A stretch of DNA of 64,000 nt, from positions 1,116,001-1,180,000 of the forward strand of contig NBBA01000009.1 in NCBI GenBank assembly GCA_002794785.1, read 5' to 3'. Positions 12,001-24,636 of the stretch are shown piece by piece. Every line of letters begins with the position of its first letter. Within the stretch, counting starts at the first letter, position 1. The DNA is from Coniferiporia sulphurascens. Taxonomy: Eukaryota; Basidiomycota; Agaricomycetes; Hymenochaetales; Hymenochaetaceae. The notes below the pieces were generated by a model, which saw only the letters and a program-made list of their open reading frames with translations, was not told where the DNA came from and did no database searches. The position numbers were made by a program, and so were the translations under genes.

Positions 12001-12897
12001 TGCGCGATTTGCAAAATCGCTGCGAGAAGGTCTGCCCAACATTAATTATTTCCTTTCCGGATGGAGTTTAATCCTTACCGAATCATAATAGGTGGTTGAA
12101 CTCGAGATCCAGCTCGATGAGATTAGAGAGCAGTACAACAATGTCCTTCGGAATAGTAATAGTAAAGCTCAGCAGAAGAAGATGGCGTTTTTGGAGCGGA
12201 ATTTGGAGCAATTGACACTGGTCCAGAAGCAGGTGTGCTAAATTTCTGATCAGACCGTCACGTTTCACCGCTAATAATGTGCGATAATTTTTTAAGCTCG
12301 TTGACCAGAACTCTGCTCTGAAGAAGGAAGCTGGAATAGCCGAACGAAAGCTGTTAGCAAGGAACGAGCGTATCCAAAATCTTGAAGCGCTCCTTCAAGA
12401 TGCGGACCGAAGGCTTGCCGTACAAAACCAGAAGTTTGAGGAGCAACTTCAGGCTGTCAAAGACCGGCTAGACCAGGCACGAGGTTGGTTACAGTTCCTT
12501 CTGTCTTCAGATTTCCAATAGAATGAATGTTGACGTTTTGTCTCCGCCTAACAAACAGCGCAGAAAGCTGCGGCCTCATCACCGATCAACTTTGGGAGGA
12601 TAGCCAAGCCACTACGAGGCGGGGGCGGCGCTACACCTTCGGCGATACCTTCTCCACAGTCCGGGTTCTCTGGGGGCGTCAGTCCTCTTGCTCGGGTACA
12701 GAACGAGGAGGCCGGGTGAGTGATTTTTGTCGCCTGCGGACCTTGAGACGTGATGACTAATGATTGGCGCTCTTCGCTCCTTTGTGGCAGTGGGTCAGGT
12801 AAGGCGATGCACTATCGGTGTATACAAAGATGGCTAACGGATGTATTTAGCGAAGAGAGCGTCATGGTTCTTCTCGTCGGGTGCTACGGGACGGTGA
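9017..12897 (+). CDS. kinA: Kinesin-1 (conventional kinesin heavy chain)
   Basis: Processive plus-end motor for vesicle and nuclear transport in hyphae. Seventeen exons: 9017-9057, 9113-9298, 9360-9370, 9440-9513, 9565-9721, 9779-9922, 9975-10204, 10263-10901, 10967-11215, 11272-11601, 11655-11804, 11868-12029, 12092-12232, 12297-12483, 12559-12715, 12791-12798, 12851-12897; 970 residues, normal for fungi. Seen: CRFRPPN at the start, P-loop GQTGSGKT (93-100), SSRSHS, DLAGSE, the [14 protein letters not shown] block, a long coiled coil with the fungal RAFAVTSAG and [14 protein letters not shown] stretch, and an end KRASWFF shared with fungal kinesin-1 tails. Exons 3 (11 nt) and 16 (8 nt) are microexons required for frame. 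Intron 11805-11867 has no stop, so its removal rests on conservation. Confidence 0.94.
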
Positions 12898-14237
12898 TTG
12901 TGGGTTACAATTTTATTGACTTGTGTTTTAGTAGACAACCTATACCCCCGCTGCTTAATTGTGTCCGCCTGTGCATCGTATCGCCTAGTAATTGCAACGA
13001 CCAGTCATGGATTATAATCGGAAGAGAGCAGTATCTAGATGTACTCAGATCCGGACCGGGGCAAGGCCGGTAGCAGTACACGCTAGTGCAGGGTTAGGGG
13101 TGGCGTGTACAGAAATGAGGTGAGAGCCGAGGCTTCTGGAGCCTTCCGCGTACATAGAGAGTAAGCAACCCTGGATCAAGGCGCGCCTGTCGACGTGGCA
13201 CTGGGCTGATGGCTCCGCTAACGGCGATTCTGCTAGTGCTCAGGCTAGAACAGTATAATTTTTGCAAAATGAGTCTTTAGGAAATTGAAAAATATATATT
13301 AATGGGCCCGATCCGGCACACCCGGCTTCCTTGCGCCCCCAGGCTGACGGCGAAGTCGAAGCCGATTTGCATTTTGACTTTGCGGTGTGCAATCATCACA
13401 TCCCCATGTGTTCGTCGCGGTGGCGCGCGCTTTCCTAAAACACGCCTCACAGTATTTTGTATGGCGTATACATACAACAACCATCGCCTCCGCGTCCTGT
13501 CCCTCTTGCATAACGGCGCTCACGGCAGCCAAGCGGTGACCTTGGCGGCTGTGCACGCATAAATGATTATTTCTTCCATTGGAAAAATGCTTGGGTTTCA
13601 AGTCTATCATTATCAAAATTAGTTTTTTTCTTTCTCTCACTCTCGTCTCGTGTTTTTCCGCCAACCGCCTTACTTTTTGCTTCCTGCGCGCCTTTTCCCT
13701 TTACGCCCAGTCTCGGGTGGTCAGGGCACGTTTCTCTCCGCTCTCCGCTCTCCATCCAACCTCTTCCCTATATCTCACCACCCCCGCAAAAAGTACGCGT
13801 GGACGAGCCGTTTAGGCCGACGAACGTAGCTGTGTGCGTCTAGCGCGTTCCCCACTTTCCGTGTCCCTCTCGTTGACGTGTTTTACCCCACTGTCGAATT
13901 TCCGTCCCTTCTACAGACCCCTAATTCGCGGTCTTGCTGGTGTTCGACCGCGTTTTCCTTTCCTCCCATCGGTCCCCCACCTAATACCTACCTTCCTACC
14001 CACTATCACGTCGGGACTAATCACTTAAAGGCAACTTTTCTGGTGTGCACTTATTTCCCCTGTCGAGCCTTCTACTTCAGCATCCTTCTGACGAGTCGCC
14101 AACGGCGGCCTTGCAGAATCCATAATAACTTCCTTCGCGCGACTCGGATAACTGGTTCGGTTCGGTTCGGTTCGATAATTACTCTACTTGCCTCGTTTTT
14201 CGTGTGATTTACGTCCTACTCCGGTTTACCCAGTTAC
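12898..14237. other. 1.3-kb spacer with long pyrimidine-rich PUF3 leader
   Basis: 12898-13600 is the kinesin-1 3' flank with no recognisable gene. A minus-strand open frame at 13299-13664 lacks any family match. From about 13600 to the PUF3 ATG at 14238 the plus strand is rich in C and T, as in many strong fungal promoters and long 5' leaders, which fits a long transcribed leader for PUF3. Confidence 0.5.
14154..14174 (+). repeat. Short GGTTC tandem repeat in PUF3 upstream region
   Basis: Four head-to-tail copies of GGTTC about 65-85 bp upstream of the PUF3 start codon. It may be promoter or leader sequence. Too short to assign a function. Confidence 0.7.
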
Positions 14238-17200
14238 ATGCCTGATTCTGCCTTGCCTTCACCACGGAAAACTACGGACTTATCGACTCACTCGACTGGT
14301 CACTCCCCTTCAGGATCACCAATTGTATGTCATTATCCTCGCTCGTGGCGCTTTTCAAAACGTGGTCGTCTTTTTTAACGTTCGCTCCTTTCTTCCTCCA
14401 GAACCATAACCACCACACTCAGCCCGCCGCCGAGAACGTATACGGGATGGGTATGAACTCGAATGTCGGTCTAAAGACCTTAAACTCCAATTGGCAGGTA
14501 GGCGGTCGACATTGCGGTCAAGTCGATTTTGTTGACTCAATGGATTTCCTCTGTTCGGTATTTTCTTGAGCAGATGTGGGGAGGAAGTCCGTCTTCCCAA
14601 CGGAACCCTTCTGGTTCATCTGCGTCAAGTGTTGCGGACGTGTCCTCATCTCAAAGAGACAGCTGGGTGTCGTCACGCCCTTCGAGTGGGACTTGGGAGC
14701 TCCCGCAGACCACCGACCTCACGGATAGCCCCCAGAAAAAGGAATATTCCCAACTTGTCAGTGACGTGGACCTTGGTGTCTACTTCGTCGTGCTGATTTT
14801 TATCTTCTATGAACAGGATCCACCGTCACCGCTCAACCAGCATGGACGCCAGAATAGAACTGCATCGGCCCTTGCTAGCTCGCGAATTGTGAGTGCCTTT
14901 ACAATTAGAAACTTACTAGTCTCAGATGTGTCTCGTGAATAGGATGAAAGGTCTCCTGGGAGGAAAGGTGGACAGCGTTACGGTGGCGTCCCTTCTCCGA
15001 CGGCTGTTGGCTTCAGCGGAAATTCGCAATTCGGAGCCAACGGAGCCTCAAATTACGAGGGCGGACATACGTCTGCTGCAGTTGATGAACTTGCAATGGG
15101 TATCCGTGGCATGGTCGTTGGTGAAGACTACGGCAACCAAGGGTCTTCATACCGATCTCAAGCTACTGCAGCCATGCCCCAGCCGCAGACGACTGCCCCA
15201 CCCGTTCGGGCGCCGCATATGATGCAGCCGCACCAGTCACGCCTCTCGTTTAGCGGGTACACTCCTCAGGCCGACTATACCGCTTACTATGCTGGGCCCT
15301 CTGCAGTCGATTACTCGTACGGTTACGACTCGTACCGTGGTAATCCAGACGCATCGGTCTACGGCTCTCCAGTGCAGACAAGTGCAACCCCACCCTCTGC
15401 GAACATCTACCCTGGAATGACCACCCAGGCCGTGCATCCTGTGCACGCTGATATGCGTCAAGCGACAGGCGTGTTTTATGACTTTTCTGGTTCAGGACGT
15501 CCCCCGGCATCGCAGTTTTATTATTCGGCTCAGCCAATGATGCACTACGCGACGGCCGCACCCCATTCGCCAATGCAGTCTGCGGCGATCTCGCAAATGC
15601 CCCCAGCGTCTTTGTCGGACAAAAAACGCGAACTCCAGGTAAGTAATCAATTTTTGCAGGGGCCAGGAAGTGCGTGGCTGATGATAAGTGGTACAGTACG
15701 CGATCCAGCAGCAGCAGCAGCTCAGCCACCAGCTCTATGCTTCCGTACGTCATTCGACGCCTTCTCCACACGGCCAGCAATTCGGCACGCCCCTTGATTA
15801 CGCTAGTCAGATGCCGATCGTGATGCCGGGTGCGGCTATGTTTGGAGCACCCGGTGTTGGTAATCAGGCGCTAGCGCTCTTCCAACAGACGTTGAACCAC
15901 GGTCGAAAGCTTGAGGGGGGCGAGTCACCTAGCATTACGCTCAGAAGTCCCTTGCTCGATGAGTTCCGTGCGAACAAGGCGCGCAAGTGGGAGCTTAAAG
16001 TACGTACACCGGTGTACGTATGCCGTCTTTATGGGGTTAACATACGCTTTATAGGACATATTCGGTTATGTAGTCGAATTCAGCGGTGACCAACATGGTT
16101 CACGCTTCATACAACAGAAGCTCGAGACTGCCTCAAGCGAGGAGAAGCAGATCATCTTCGACGAGATCGTTCCCAGCGCCGCTCTCCAGTTAATTCAGGA
16201 TGTCTTTGGCAACTACGTACGCATTTCTTTGGCAGCTGTATGATCCACTGCTGACTGGTCCGTAAATAGGTGATCCAGAAGCTTTTTGAACACGGCACGC
16301 AGGTGCAGAAGACGGTATTAGCGAGCACGATGGAGGGTCATATTCTGACGCTGTCACTGCAAATGTACGGCTGCCGAGTAGTTCAGAAGGTAACACACTA
16401 AACTGGCTATCGTCGACTAAGCTAATCTCGTGAATTCGTAAAGGCCGTCGAGTACGTTTTACCGGAGCAACAGGCTGCTTTCGTCAAGGAGCTCGACGCT
16501 CATGTTCTCAAGTGTGTCAAGGACGCTAACGGTAACCACGTTAGTCCGATCACTATTGTTGGTTAAGATATCATAGATTTATAACATCATTTCAATAGGT
16601 CATCCAGAAGCTTATCGAGCGTGTGTCCTCGGATCGCCTGGGTTTCGTGCAGGCTTTCCGGGGCAGTGTTTACGATCTGTCAACACATCCGTATGGCTGC
16701 CGTGTCCTGCAGCGCTGCTTTGAGCATCTCAGCGAAGAACAAACCCGCCCCCTTCTCGATGAACTACACAAGTACACCATCAATTTGATGCAGGATCAGT
16801 TCGGGGTTAGTGGGAGAAACTAATCTCCCATATGGATGAAACTAACGGTGGGAACTTCAATATTTAGAATTACGTGGTGCAGTTCGTGCTGGAGAAGGGC
16901 CCTCACCAAGATCGCCTTCTCATTATTGCGAAGCTCCGGGGTCAGATGCTGCAAATGGCCAAGCACAAATTTGCATCGAACGTTTGTGAAAAGGCCTTGG
17001 TAACTGCCGACTCGGAAAGTCGACGCCTTCTCATTGAGGAAATCATGACGCCGAAGGCAGATGGTGTCAGTCCGATAGTAACTATGATGAAGGACCAGTA
17101 TGCAAGTGAGTACTATAGTCGCTCAGGGACGTGTTTATCCTCATGGGTCCGCAGATTACGTTCTTCAGCGCGCTCTCACTGTCGTCGAGGGTGAACAAAG

Positions 17201-17440
17201 AGACGCACTTATCTCTAAGATCAGGCCCCAACTAGCGACAATGCGCAGGTACTCAAGCGCCTACAGCAAGCACCTCATATCCAGTCAGTGTGATATTTTT
17301 TTGTAACGATACGGAGGCTGATCTGTCGTGCAGTCGAACGCCTCCTTGAGAAGGCCAGCTTATCGTCTCCAATTGATTTTGTCAATGGCGTAAATCCCGA
17401 CAGTGCGCTCCAGGAGGGCGAGCACGGGCACGCGTCGTAA
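14238..17440 (+). CDS. PUF3: Pumilio-family RNA-binding protein, Puf3 type
   Basis: Cytoplasmic post-transcriptional regulator that binds 3'UTRs; yeast Puf3 controls mRNAs of nuclear-encoded mitochondrial proteins. Exons: 14238-14324, 14402-14497, 14574-14756, 14817-14888, 14943-15638, 15697-15999, 16055-16216, 16270-16389, 16444-16539, 16599-16805, 16868-17105, 17155-17283, 17334-17440; 831 residues. The N-terminal half is disordered, rich in Ser, Pro, Tyr and Gln, with a short Q run (CAG repeat near 15705). The C-terminal third carries eight PUF repeats. Their base-contact helices read GSRFIQ, GNYVIQ, GCRVVQ, GNHVIQ, GCRVLQ, GNYVVQ, ASNVCE, ANYVLQ, the Puf3-type order expected to read UGUA-type sites. 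The exon ends fall between repeats more often than not. Many phase-0 introns. Confidence 0.93.
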
Positions 17441-17967
17441 TCTGCGATAGAAACACAGTATAATGCAGTTTTCAACTATTCTACATTCACACTGGCATTT
17501 ATAACGCATACCATGCTATATACTCATCGCATCGTCTCATTTTCACTCATCTACATTGGACTTGATCTCCTATTGCGCATTTACCATTACATACGTTGCT
17601 TTTTGCTTTACCCATATGCTTTTTTCAGACATTACTCACTAGTACTTGCATTTACATTCACTTTGCTCTCGGTCACTAAACTACTCTTTAGTCATTCACT
17701 CCTTTTCCCAGTACACATTCTACATTCTATTTGTCGCAGTACTTCATAGCCAGCCCGTATAATGCAAATCAAGTTCGCTTGTGTTAACTAACTAAATGTT
17801 CGCGGATAAATAAGTGCATGCTTGCCTCGGAGATTAATATTAGTTGTGAGAAATGCTGCTCTAAGGAACTTTAGAGTGCACGTGAGAAGCCAAAGCCGCC
17901 AGGAACTCCACGTCAACTCCAACGACTGCCAGCGCGTAGTTCGCCCGCCGAGTTCGCAACGATAGCA
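17441..17967. other. Spacer PUF3 to SEC16
   Basis: 527 bp with an AT- and pyrimidine-rich first half, fitting the PUF3 3'UTR and terminator. The SEC16 promoter and leader lie in the last 150 bp. No other gene or repeat seen. Confidence 0.5.
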
Positions 17968-20900
17968 ATGAGCACCGTTGAGGCCGCTGCCAGTCTCTTC
18001 GGGTCGTCAGACTCTGGACCAGATTTCTTTGCCGCGCCAGAGGAAGGAGACAGCGCGTCCGACCCCCCGACCAGCGCGACGAACGGCAGCAGCTTATTCT
18101 CTGGCCAAGACTCTTCGAGCCTGTTCGATTCGGTCACGGAAGAAAGTGAAGCGTATTCTTCGCAAACTACGCAAGGATACAATGTACCTCCAGAGCGCGA
18201 CGCCTTTACTGGTACACAGACCGTAGAGTCGGACGTGTTTTCACCACATGGGAACGGCACGAATGGCGCGTACGAATATGGATCTGGTGCGCAGACAGGG
18301 TACGAGTACGGCTCGGAAAATTACAGTGGGTACGATGCGCAAGGATGGTACAACGAACATGGGCAATGGCACGGATACGAACAGTATGGTTCAACGAATA
18401 GTCAAGGTATGTGCCTTGCATCATGCTTCGCATGGGTACTCCTTACTCAAAAGAATACGTTCAAGCAGACTATACGCCTCCGTCTTCCCAGTCGTATAGT
18501 CACGCCCCGAGTGCCGACCCGTATGCCAATCATTATTCCAATCCACCTTACACTGCGAGTACGGCGGAGAGCTCGACTGCATACCCCCATGACCCGGCAT
18601 CCTCCTCCGTGCCTCCGTCTTCGTCGAATCAGACGGCGTATGACCCATATAGGCCTGCCGCCCCTCCAGTGCAGCACCCGGGTACTTTGCATGCTGGCGC
18701 GTCCTTGGCCTCTAGTTATGATACCTACAAACCTTCAGTAGCTAGTACCGTGCAGACGACAAGCACATCGCCATACGCCGGGGTGGCCTCGTCCGCATAC
18801 AATCCATATGCTCCCGTCGGGAAGGAATCGGCAACGAGTACGTATGTTTCTGGAAACATGCTTCCTCCACCGACGACATCACAACCATTGAAGCCACCGG
18901 TATCTCCATACCGACCAAGCACATTTAACGCCTATGACCCACCTCTTCCTGCAGTGAAGACGAAAAGGGCTGCGACCATTCCCGTGAATTTCACTTCCCC
19001 GAGTCCGTACGACTCACACGGACTGGTGTCCCCTCCTCCTTCGTCGTCTGTTCCTCCTCAAAATGCGACGTCTTCGTTTCCTTCCGGGCTGCCGCCACCT
19101 CCACGTTCGTCCACTCTGAGCAGTTATAAGCCTGCTAGTGTCGTGCATACTCCCGCATCTCCTCCTAAGGTTTCTTTGTTCAGGTCCTCTCCGGAACCAG
19201 TGTCCGCCTTTTCACACTACGGATCTTCGGATGCGAGCGTTCAAGGACCATACGCATCACTCACTAATTCCCAACATAACGGACCTCACCCTTCGTTACC
19301 TACGGAATCCTTCGGCGTTCCCAATAACGAAGTATCGCATGCCGGACGCCATCCTGAGTTAGGCTCGTATGAGGAGAATCAAGATAGGTGGAGTGGCCAT
19401 TCGCTTGAGAATCACGAAGTCTCCCAATCGTATGGAATTGTGGAATCGCGATCGGATGTTCAAACAAGTGTCTGGCAAGAACAAAACGGTAATTTCTTGA
19501 CGAAGGGCGAGGCCGAAGGTGTCGATGCAGCTGGATATCACGAAAATGTCGATGCAGGACATTTCTCGAAGCCCAGTTCGCCACAACCTTTCTCGAGCCC
19601 GAATCGTTCTCTCAGAAGTATTTCTCCCCATGGGTCGCGAACGAGTATTCCGAATGACAGTCGTTTGTTCTCTGGCGAGGTTGGGCGGGCTGCGTCCCCA
19701 TTAAGTGACTCCGGTAGATCCCATACAGGCTCCCTCGGCAGGAAGTCGCCACCTCATGTCCGGAATGGATCAGGGAGGACCCAGCAAAGCTTCTCTTCTC
19801 TTGACGAGCAGGTTTCGCGACACGGCGAGCCCTTTAATCATATAATGCGAGGCACGTTGGAAAGAGTGGGTTCTCCCAGTGCGCGTTCAATCGGCTCTGG
19901 GGGAGGTTACGCTGGTAAGCGATAATACTCTCCATTGATATAGTTTTCTCAATTCAGTGCTTAAAGTTCCCCGGGCGACGTTGTCTTCAACCACTTATTC
20001 AAACCACGATCAGAACGTTGTAGACCTCGCAAGCGATACGTCGTCAATTTACGGACAATCCAGTTCACCAGTACTATCAGCTTCCCGCAATAGAGAGATG
20101 CATGCATTTGTATCATCCGAGAACTCAACCGCAGTGCCTCCTGCAGAGGTCTACGATCCTTATAAACCTAAGCAGGATATTCATCCTTTTCAGACAGCGC
20201 CCCCCGAAAATTCCCTTCCAGCTTCAAATGTATACACGCCATCTGACCAATACATGCCCCAGCATGGAAACTTCGGTCATCCGTCGATACGTGAACGGTC
20301 GATGAGCAACACTTCGTCGTTCTCATCTTCATCTGCTGCCTTATACGACCCTTACGCTCCTGCACAGATGATGAGGCGGCAGGGTCCACCCCCTCTAAGC
20401 AGCGGTAGCAATTATGATGTCTCGCTGGCGCCTTCTGTCTATGACGCTTTCGCACACGCGGCCACTCCTGGACAATCTTCATTGGAAGTTTCTTATATGC
20501 CTTCTCTAGTATCCGGACCTTATGCGCCGTCACCATCACTTCTAGGGACAAACGATCCGTTGGGAAGGGCTAATGCGAAGGTGCCAGTTGTCAGCTTTGG
20601 CTTCGGAGGAAAGTTTGTCACTTGCTTCCATACCTCACCCACTTTGGATACCGGATTCGATGTAGCGCTCTCGTCTCGGAAGCGCACGGATGTCCATATG
20701 CGCATACTCCACAAACTAATTCCCGAATCAGCTTTGGACGAGTCTGCATCCGCTTATCCGGGACCGCTCTTCGGGGATCCCGGGACGCCGGTCACGGCGC
20801 TCGTCAGAACAACTGTTTCTAGTAATACGAAGACTAAGGCGAAGAAGGCCAAGGTTGTAGCTTATTTGACCGAACGCGCCGAAGAAATCGAAAGGGGACT

Positions 20901-23747
20901 GGGGTATCTCACTTCGGGAAGTATTGACAAGAGGAAAGCTGACGGGAAGCTGGCTTTAGTTCGATTGTTACAAGCTATGGTGGAGCATGACGGTCAGCTA
21001 CACGGGAGGTGAGGAATCGACAGTGTGCGCCCTGTAAAATTTCTCACAACATTTTTGCAGCCCCGCAGCAGAAAATGCAGCTCGAACCGCAATATTACCT
21101 CGGTTAGCGAGCGCTCAAGACGCTGCTGGGTCTAATGCATTCCTCAATGCTCCTACAGGAGCTTCTCTGGCATCCGGGGGCTTTGGCTCGACAGGCAGTA
21201 GCGAAAAGCCTTTGGCCGAATACGCTGTTCGTCCCTCAGCACTTGTAACTCTGCAGGACTTCCTTTTGCGCGGAGAGAAGCGGAAAGCCTACCACTATGC
21301 TTTGGACGAGAAACTGTGGGCCCACGCTATGGTCATTTCGAGCAGCATGGACAAGGACGCATTCAGAGAGGTGGTCAACGAGTTTGTCCGCACAGAGCTT
21401 GGTGTTAAGCCCGGAGTGAAAACTAACACGCCCGTAACTAATGGTCATGAAAGCCTGAGACTCGCATACAGCGTTTACTCGGGGCAGTCGTCAGCGGCGG
21501 GTAATGTCTTTCATTAGCATCAGGAGTGTTTTTGCTGAAAGGCCATTAGTCCAACATCTGTTCCCGACGAAGTCATTGCAAGCCGGACCGGCCTCATTGC
21601 TTCAACCTCCTACTCCAATGAATATTATGACGCCTCTCTCTCCCAATTTCCCGCCACCCTCTCTCGCGGCGAACATTCCTCCGGAGATATTATCGCAGTG
21701 GCAGGAATACGCAGTCATGCTTTTTTCCGGTCAGATGGGGGCGGAGTCATCATCTGCACTGACCACTCTTGGCGACTACCTTCTCAGCAACGACTGGATT
21801 GAAGCAGCCCATTGTTGGTAGGTCGTTATTTTGAGCTGTCGCGTATTTCTTTTCGCTAATACTTTTAAGCTATCTCCTCTCACCGCAGTCTTCTCCTATA
21901 GGCGGGGTTGGAGCTCCATCGGTTAGGATTGTCCTTGTTGGTTCCCAAAGTCCACAGAGGAACTCCGCGTTCCTCAGGGATCCCGATAGCCTTATTTTCA
22001 GCGAAATTGCAGAATTCGCTCTGTCTTTGCACACGCCATCTAAAGGCCAGGAAGCTTTTATGGGCTTCCCACATTTACAGGCGTATCGACTTGTTCGGGC
22101 ACTGCAACTCGCAGAGATGGGACATATACCGAACGCAAAGAGATACTGCGAGGCTATAAACACTTCTGCGTTCAGGCCTTCGCCTTACCTATCCCAGCTC
22201 TTCTCAGATCAATTGAAGGAGTTTTCCAACCGTATTGCCGGTAATCCGGAGCTCGATAAGAGCAATTCGTGGATAGGCGGGAAAATCTCGAAGCCAAGTC
22301 TCGATAGCATTGGCGATTGGCTAGGCGGTACCCTCTCCAAATTCGTTGCAGGTGAAGCGGAATCTTCGTCGCCGGTGACTGGGGATCAGCATCCTGCGCT
22401 CAACAGCCCTGCCTACAGTGGTGCATTCTCGCATTATAGTGCTATCTCGTCTACGAATACTTCCAGAGGGCCTTCGCCTGCACCGTCGTTTGTCAATACT
22501 GCAGCCATGTCAAACGGCCCTCCGGGCAGATCTGGTTCAGCTATGGCCATCAAGACTATGACCAATTCGTATGCCCCCGTCAACCGATCGTCATCTGCTA
22601 TGGACTATAGCACCCCCGGATCAAGAAAGAACACGCCACCACCAAGAGTGGCTTCAGCTGATGCAGGCACCACGTCTTTTGCCCAGTCTCAAAGCTTCTC
22701 TCAGGTTATGACAGGTTACGGTTATGGTAATAATAGCAGCTCAGATCATACTACAAATGGTTTCGCAAGTCATCCCGAAGGCGCGGAGCAACACCAGCAG
22801 GAGTCCGGCTGGTGGAGCTCTGCCTATGGCGACTCAAGTGTCACTCCTACGGCTACGACATTTTTCAAAGTCAACGAGCAAGCGAATGCGAATGATCACG
22901 GTCCTGGATTCATTTCGCTAATGGACGATCACAATATGACACCTTCGCCATCGGTGGCTACAACTTTTACAACCGGTGGCAAAGCAACAGGCATGAATGA
23001 TGATCCCGATGATGATTTAGGGCTAGGCAATAACAACTCAAGGAAGAAAAGGCCGGAAAGCACTGAAGGGGGCGAAGATGAGAGAACTGCAGAAACGGGG
23101 AAGGAGGATTCTAAAAAGACTGGTCAGTCGATTATATAATATACTAGGAATATGTGCTAATGAATTCATTAGATGCCAAACCCAGCTTGTCGACATCAAG
23201 CTCCGGGTCATGGCTTGGGCGCTGGTTCGGCAGGTCGGCGTCGTCTTCGTCCCCAGGTCCTGTAAAGGCGAACTTAGGCGAAGAGACCACATTTTACTAC
23301 GACAAGGAACTGAAGAGATGGGTAAATAAGAAGGTAAGTCCATTTAATGACAAGTATCTTACTTGTAATGCTTATGGCAATTTCCAGGTTGGTGCCGAAG
23401 CTCCAAAATCTACAGCTCCTCCTCCTCCCCCGTCTCGTGCCCAAACGGTGTCCCCATCGAGGTCCATGTCGATGTCACACTCTGGCCCGCCTCCACCATC
23501 GCCCCTTCCGCCAGGTCGTCCGCAGTCGGCAATGGACTCAAGCTCAGCACCGCCTCCAAGGAAGCCGATTATGCGTGTACGCTCCAACCTCATCCCAGAA
23601 GAGTCTGCAAGCACATCTGCGCCGCCCACGCCAGCCGTTATGTCGTCTTTATCCGCTCCCCCGCCCACTGGTAGGCCTAGATCCGCTGCTGCAAAGAAGA
23701 GCGTACGCAGTCGCTACGTAGACGTGTTCCAACAAGAGAACTCATAA
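17968..23747 (+). CDS. SEC16: COPII coat scaffold Sec16
   Basis: Large peripheral protein that organises ER exit sites and COPII assembly. Exons: 17968-18406, 18454-19914, 19958-21008, 21061-21500, 21550-21817, 21870-23122, 23173-23333, 23388-23747; 1810 residues. The first 900 residues are low-complexity (Ser, Pro, Tyr; many YDPY-like motifs). The central conserved domain starts near residue 930 ([16 protein letters not shown]) and includes the Sec13-binding ACE1-type helices: [70 protein letters not shown]. The C-terminal conserved region has SWLGRWFGR and [18 protein letters not shown], then a Pro-rich tail ending [11 protein letters not shown]. All intron phases agree. It is followed 83 bp downstream by a MITE. 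Confidence 0.95.
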
Positions 23748-23830
23748 GCAATAGACCTTGTGTTTCGGAAGATATTTGTAAACTTATTTAACTACACCCG
23801 CACGATAATAGTCTTTTGGATTCCACAATA

Positions 23831-23855
23831 CAGTCAATCACCGGCTAATGGGACA
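23831..23855 (+). repeat. Left terminal inverted repeat of the MITE
   Basis: 25 bp beginning CAGTCAATCACCGGC and ending GGGACA, preceded directly by TA. It matches the reverse complement of 24504-24528 at 24 of 25 positions. Confidence 0.88.
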
Positions 23856-24503
23856 ATGCCGGTCACTGAGACACTTGGCTGGAACATGGTGTATCCACCC
23901 AAATTTCCTCATTGTTTTTGCATTTTGCAGCTAGAAATATGCCTCCGATTCAAGATCAAGTATTTCAGAATTTTAGAACAAGAATTCTGCAGGAAAACAT
24001 GAAATTACTCGTAAAAGCTTCGAAATGAAAATTTGTCAATAAAGGTTCACAAAATATAGTTCAATGCTACATATAAGTGGTAAACTTGTGCTGAGTCTAA
24101 ATTCAGTGAACATGAGATTCATTCCCCAAGAATAATTATTGAAATCGATAAAGAAATGGTTGAGAAAGAAGTAAACGAAAAACGGTGCAACCTCCCGGTC
24201 ACCATTGTAGATCTAATTCCCTTTTATGAAAAAACGTCCCTTTGGTCAGCAAGAGGCTATTCCTTCCTGTTTTGGTACAGTATTTGCAGCCAGAATAACT
24301 AATTATACCGTAACGGGATTTGACAGGGGTTTGTGCCAAAGATTGGTGAAGGCCCAATTTTGCCAGATTTCTCCATTCTACTATAGCTCATTCAATTTTG
24401 CTCAGATCTCTCCCAAAATTTGTATAGATAGCCAATTTCTTATGAAATATGAATATAATTATGTTGAGTGATGAACTGCAGAAATCAACTAGACAAGCTT
24501 TGG

Positions 24504-24528
24504 TGTCCCATTGGCCGGTGATTGACTG
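24504..24528 (-). repeat. Right terminal inverted repeat of the MITE
   Basis: 25 bp beginning TGTCCCATT and ending GATTGACTG, followed directly by TA. The only mismatch with the left copy is a C/T at position 16 counted from the outer end. Confidence 0.88.
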
Positions 24529-24636
24529 TATAATTACGCTTTATCTCGTCACCGTACTCTGAAACAGCCAGTCACACAGAAGGCACTATGAATAATTATA
24601 TTTGCAACCAGCAGTGAGGGCATTCTACAGAGCAGT

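Larger units (their letters stand above)
23831..24528. mobile_element. Non-autonomous pogo/Fot1-like MITE
   Basis: A 698-bp AT-rich segment bounded by 25-bp terminal inverted repeats that differ at one position. The ends read CAGTCAATCACCGGC inward and the outer flanks are TA on both sides (23829-23830 and 24529-24530), a TA target duplication. TA duplication plus CAGT ends is typical of pogo/Fot1 members of the Tc1/mariner superfamily. The inside has no transposase-like frame, so the copy is non-autonomous. It sits between the convergent SEC16 and OST3 3' ends and may provide 3'UTR sequence to either. Confidence 0.85.

Noticed and set aside
13299..13664. Minus-strand frame with several Cys residues (CIRHTKYCEACF)
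   Set aside because: No complete zinc-finger spacing, no flanking exons with coding character, no family match.
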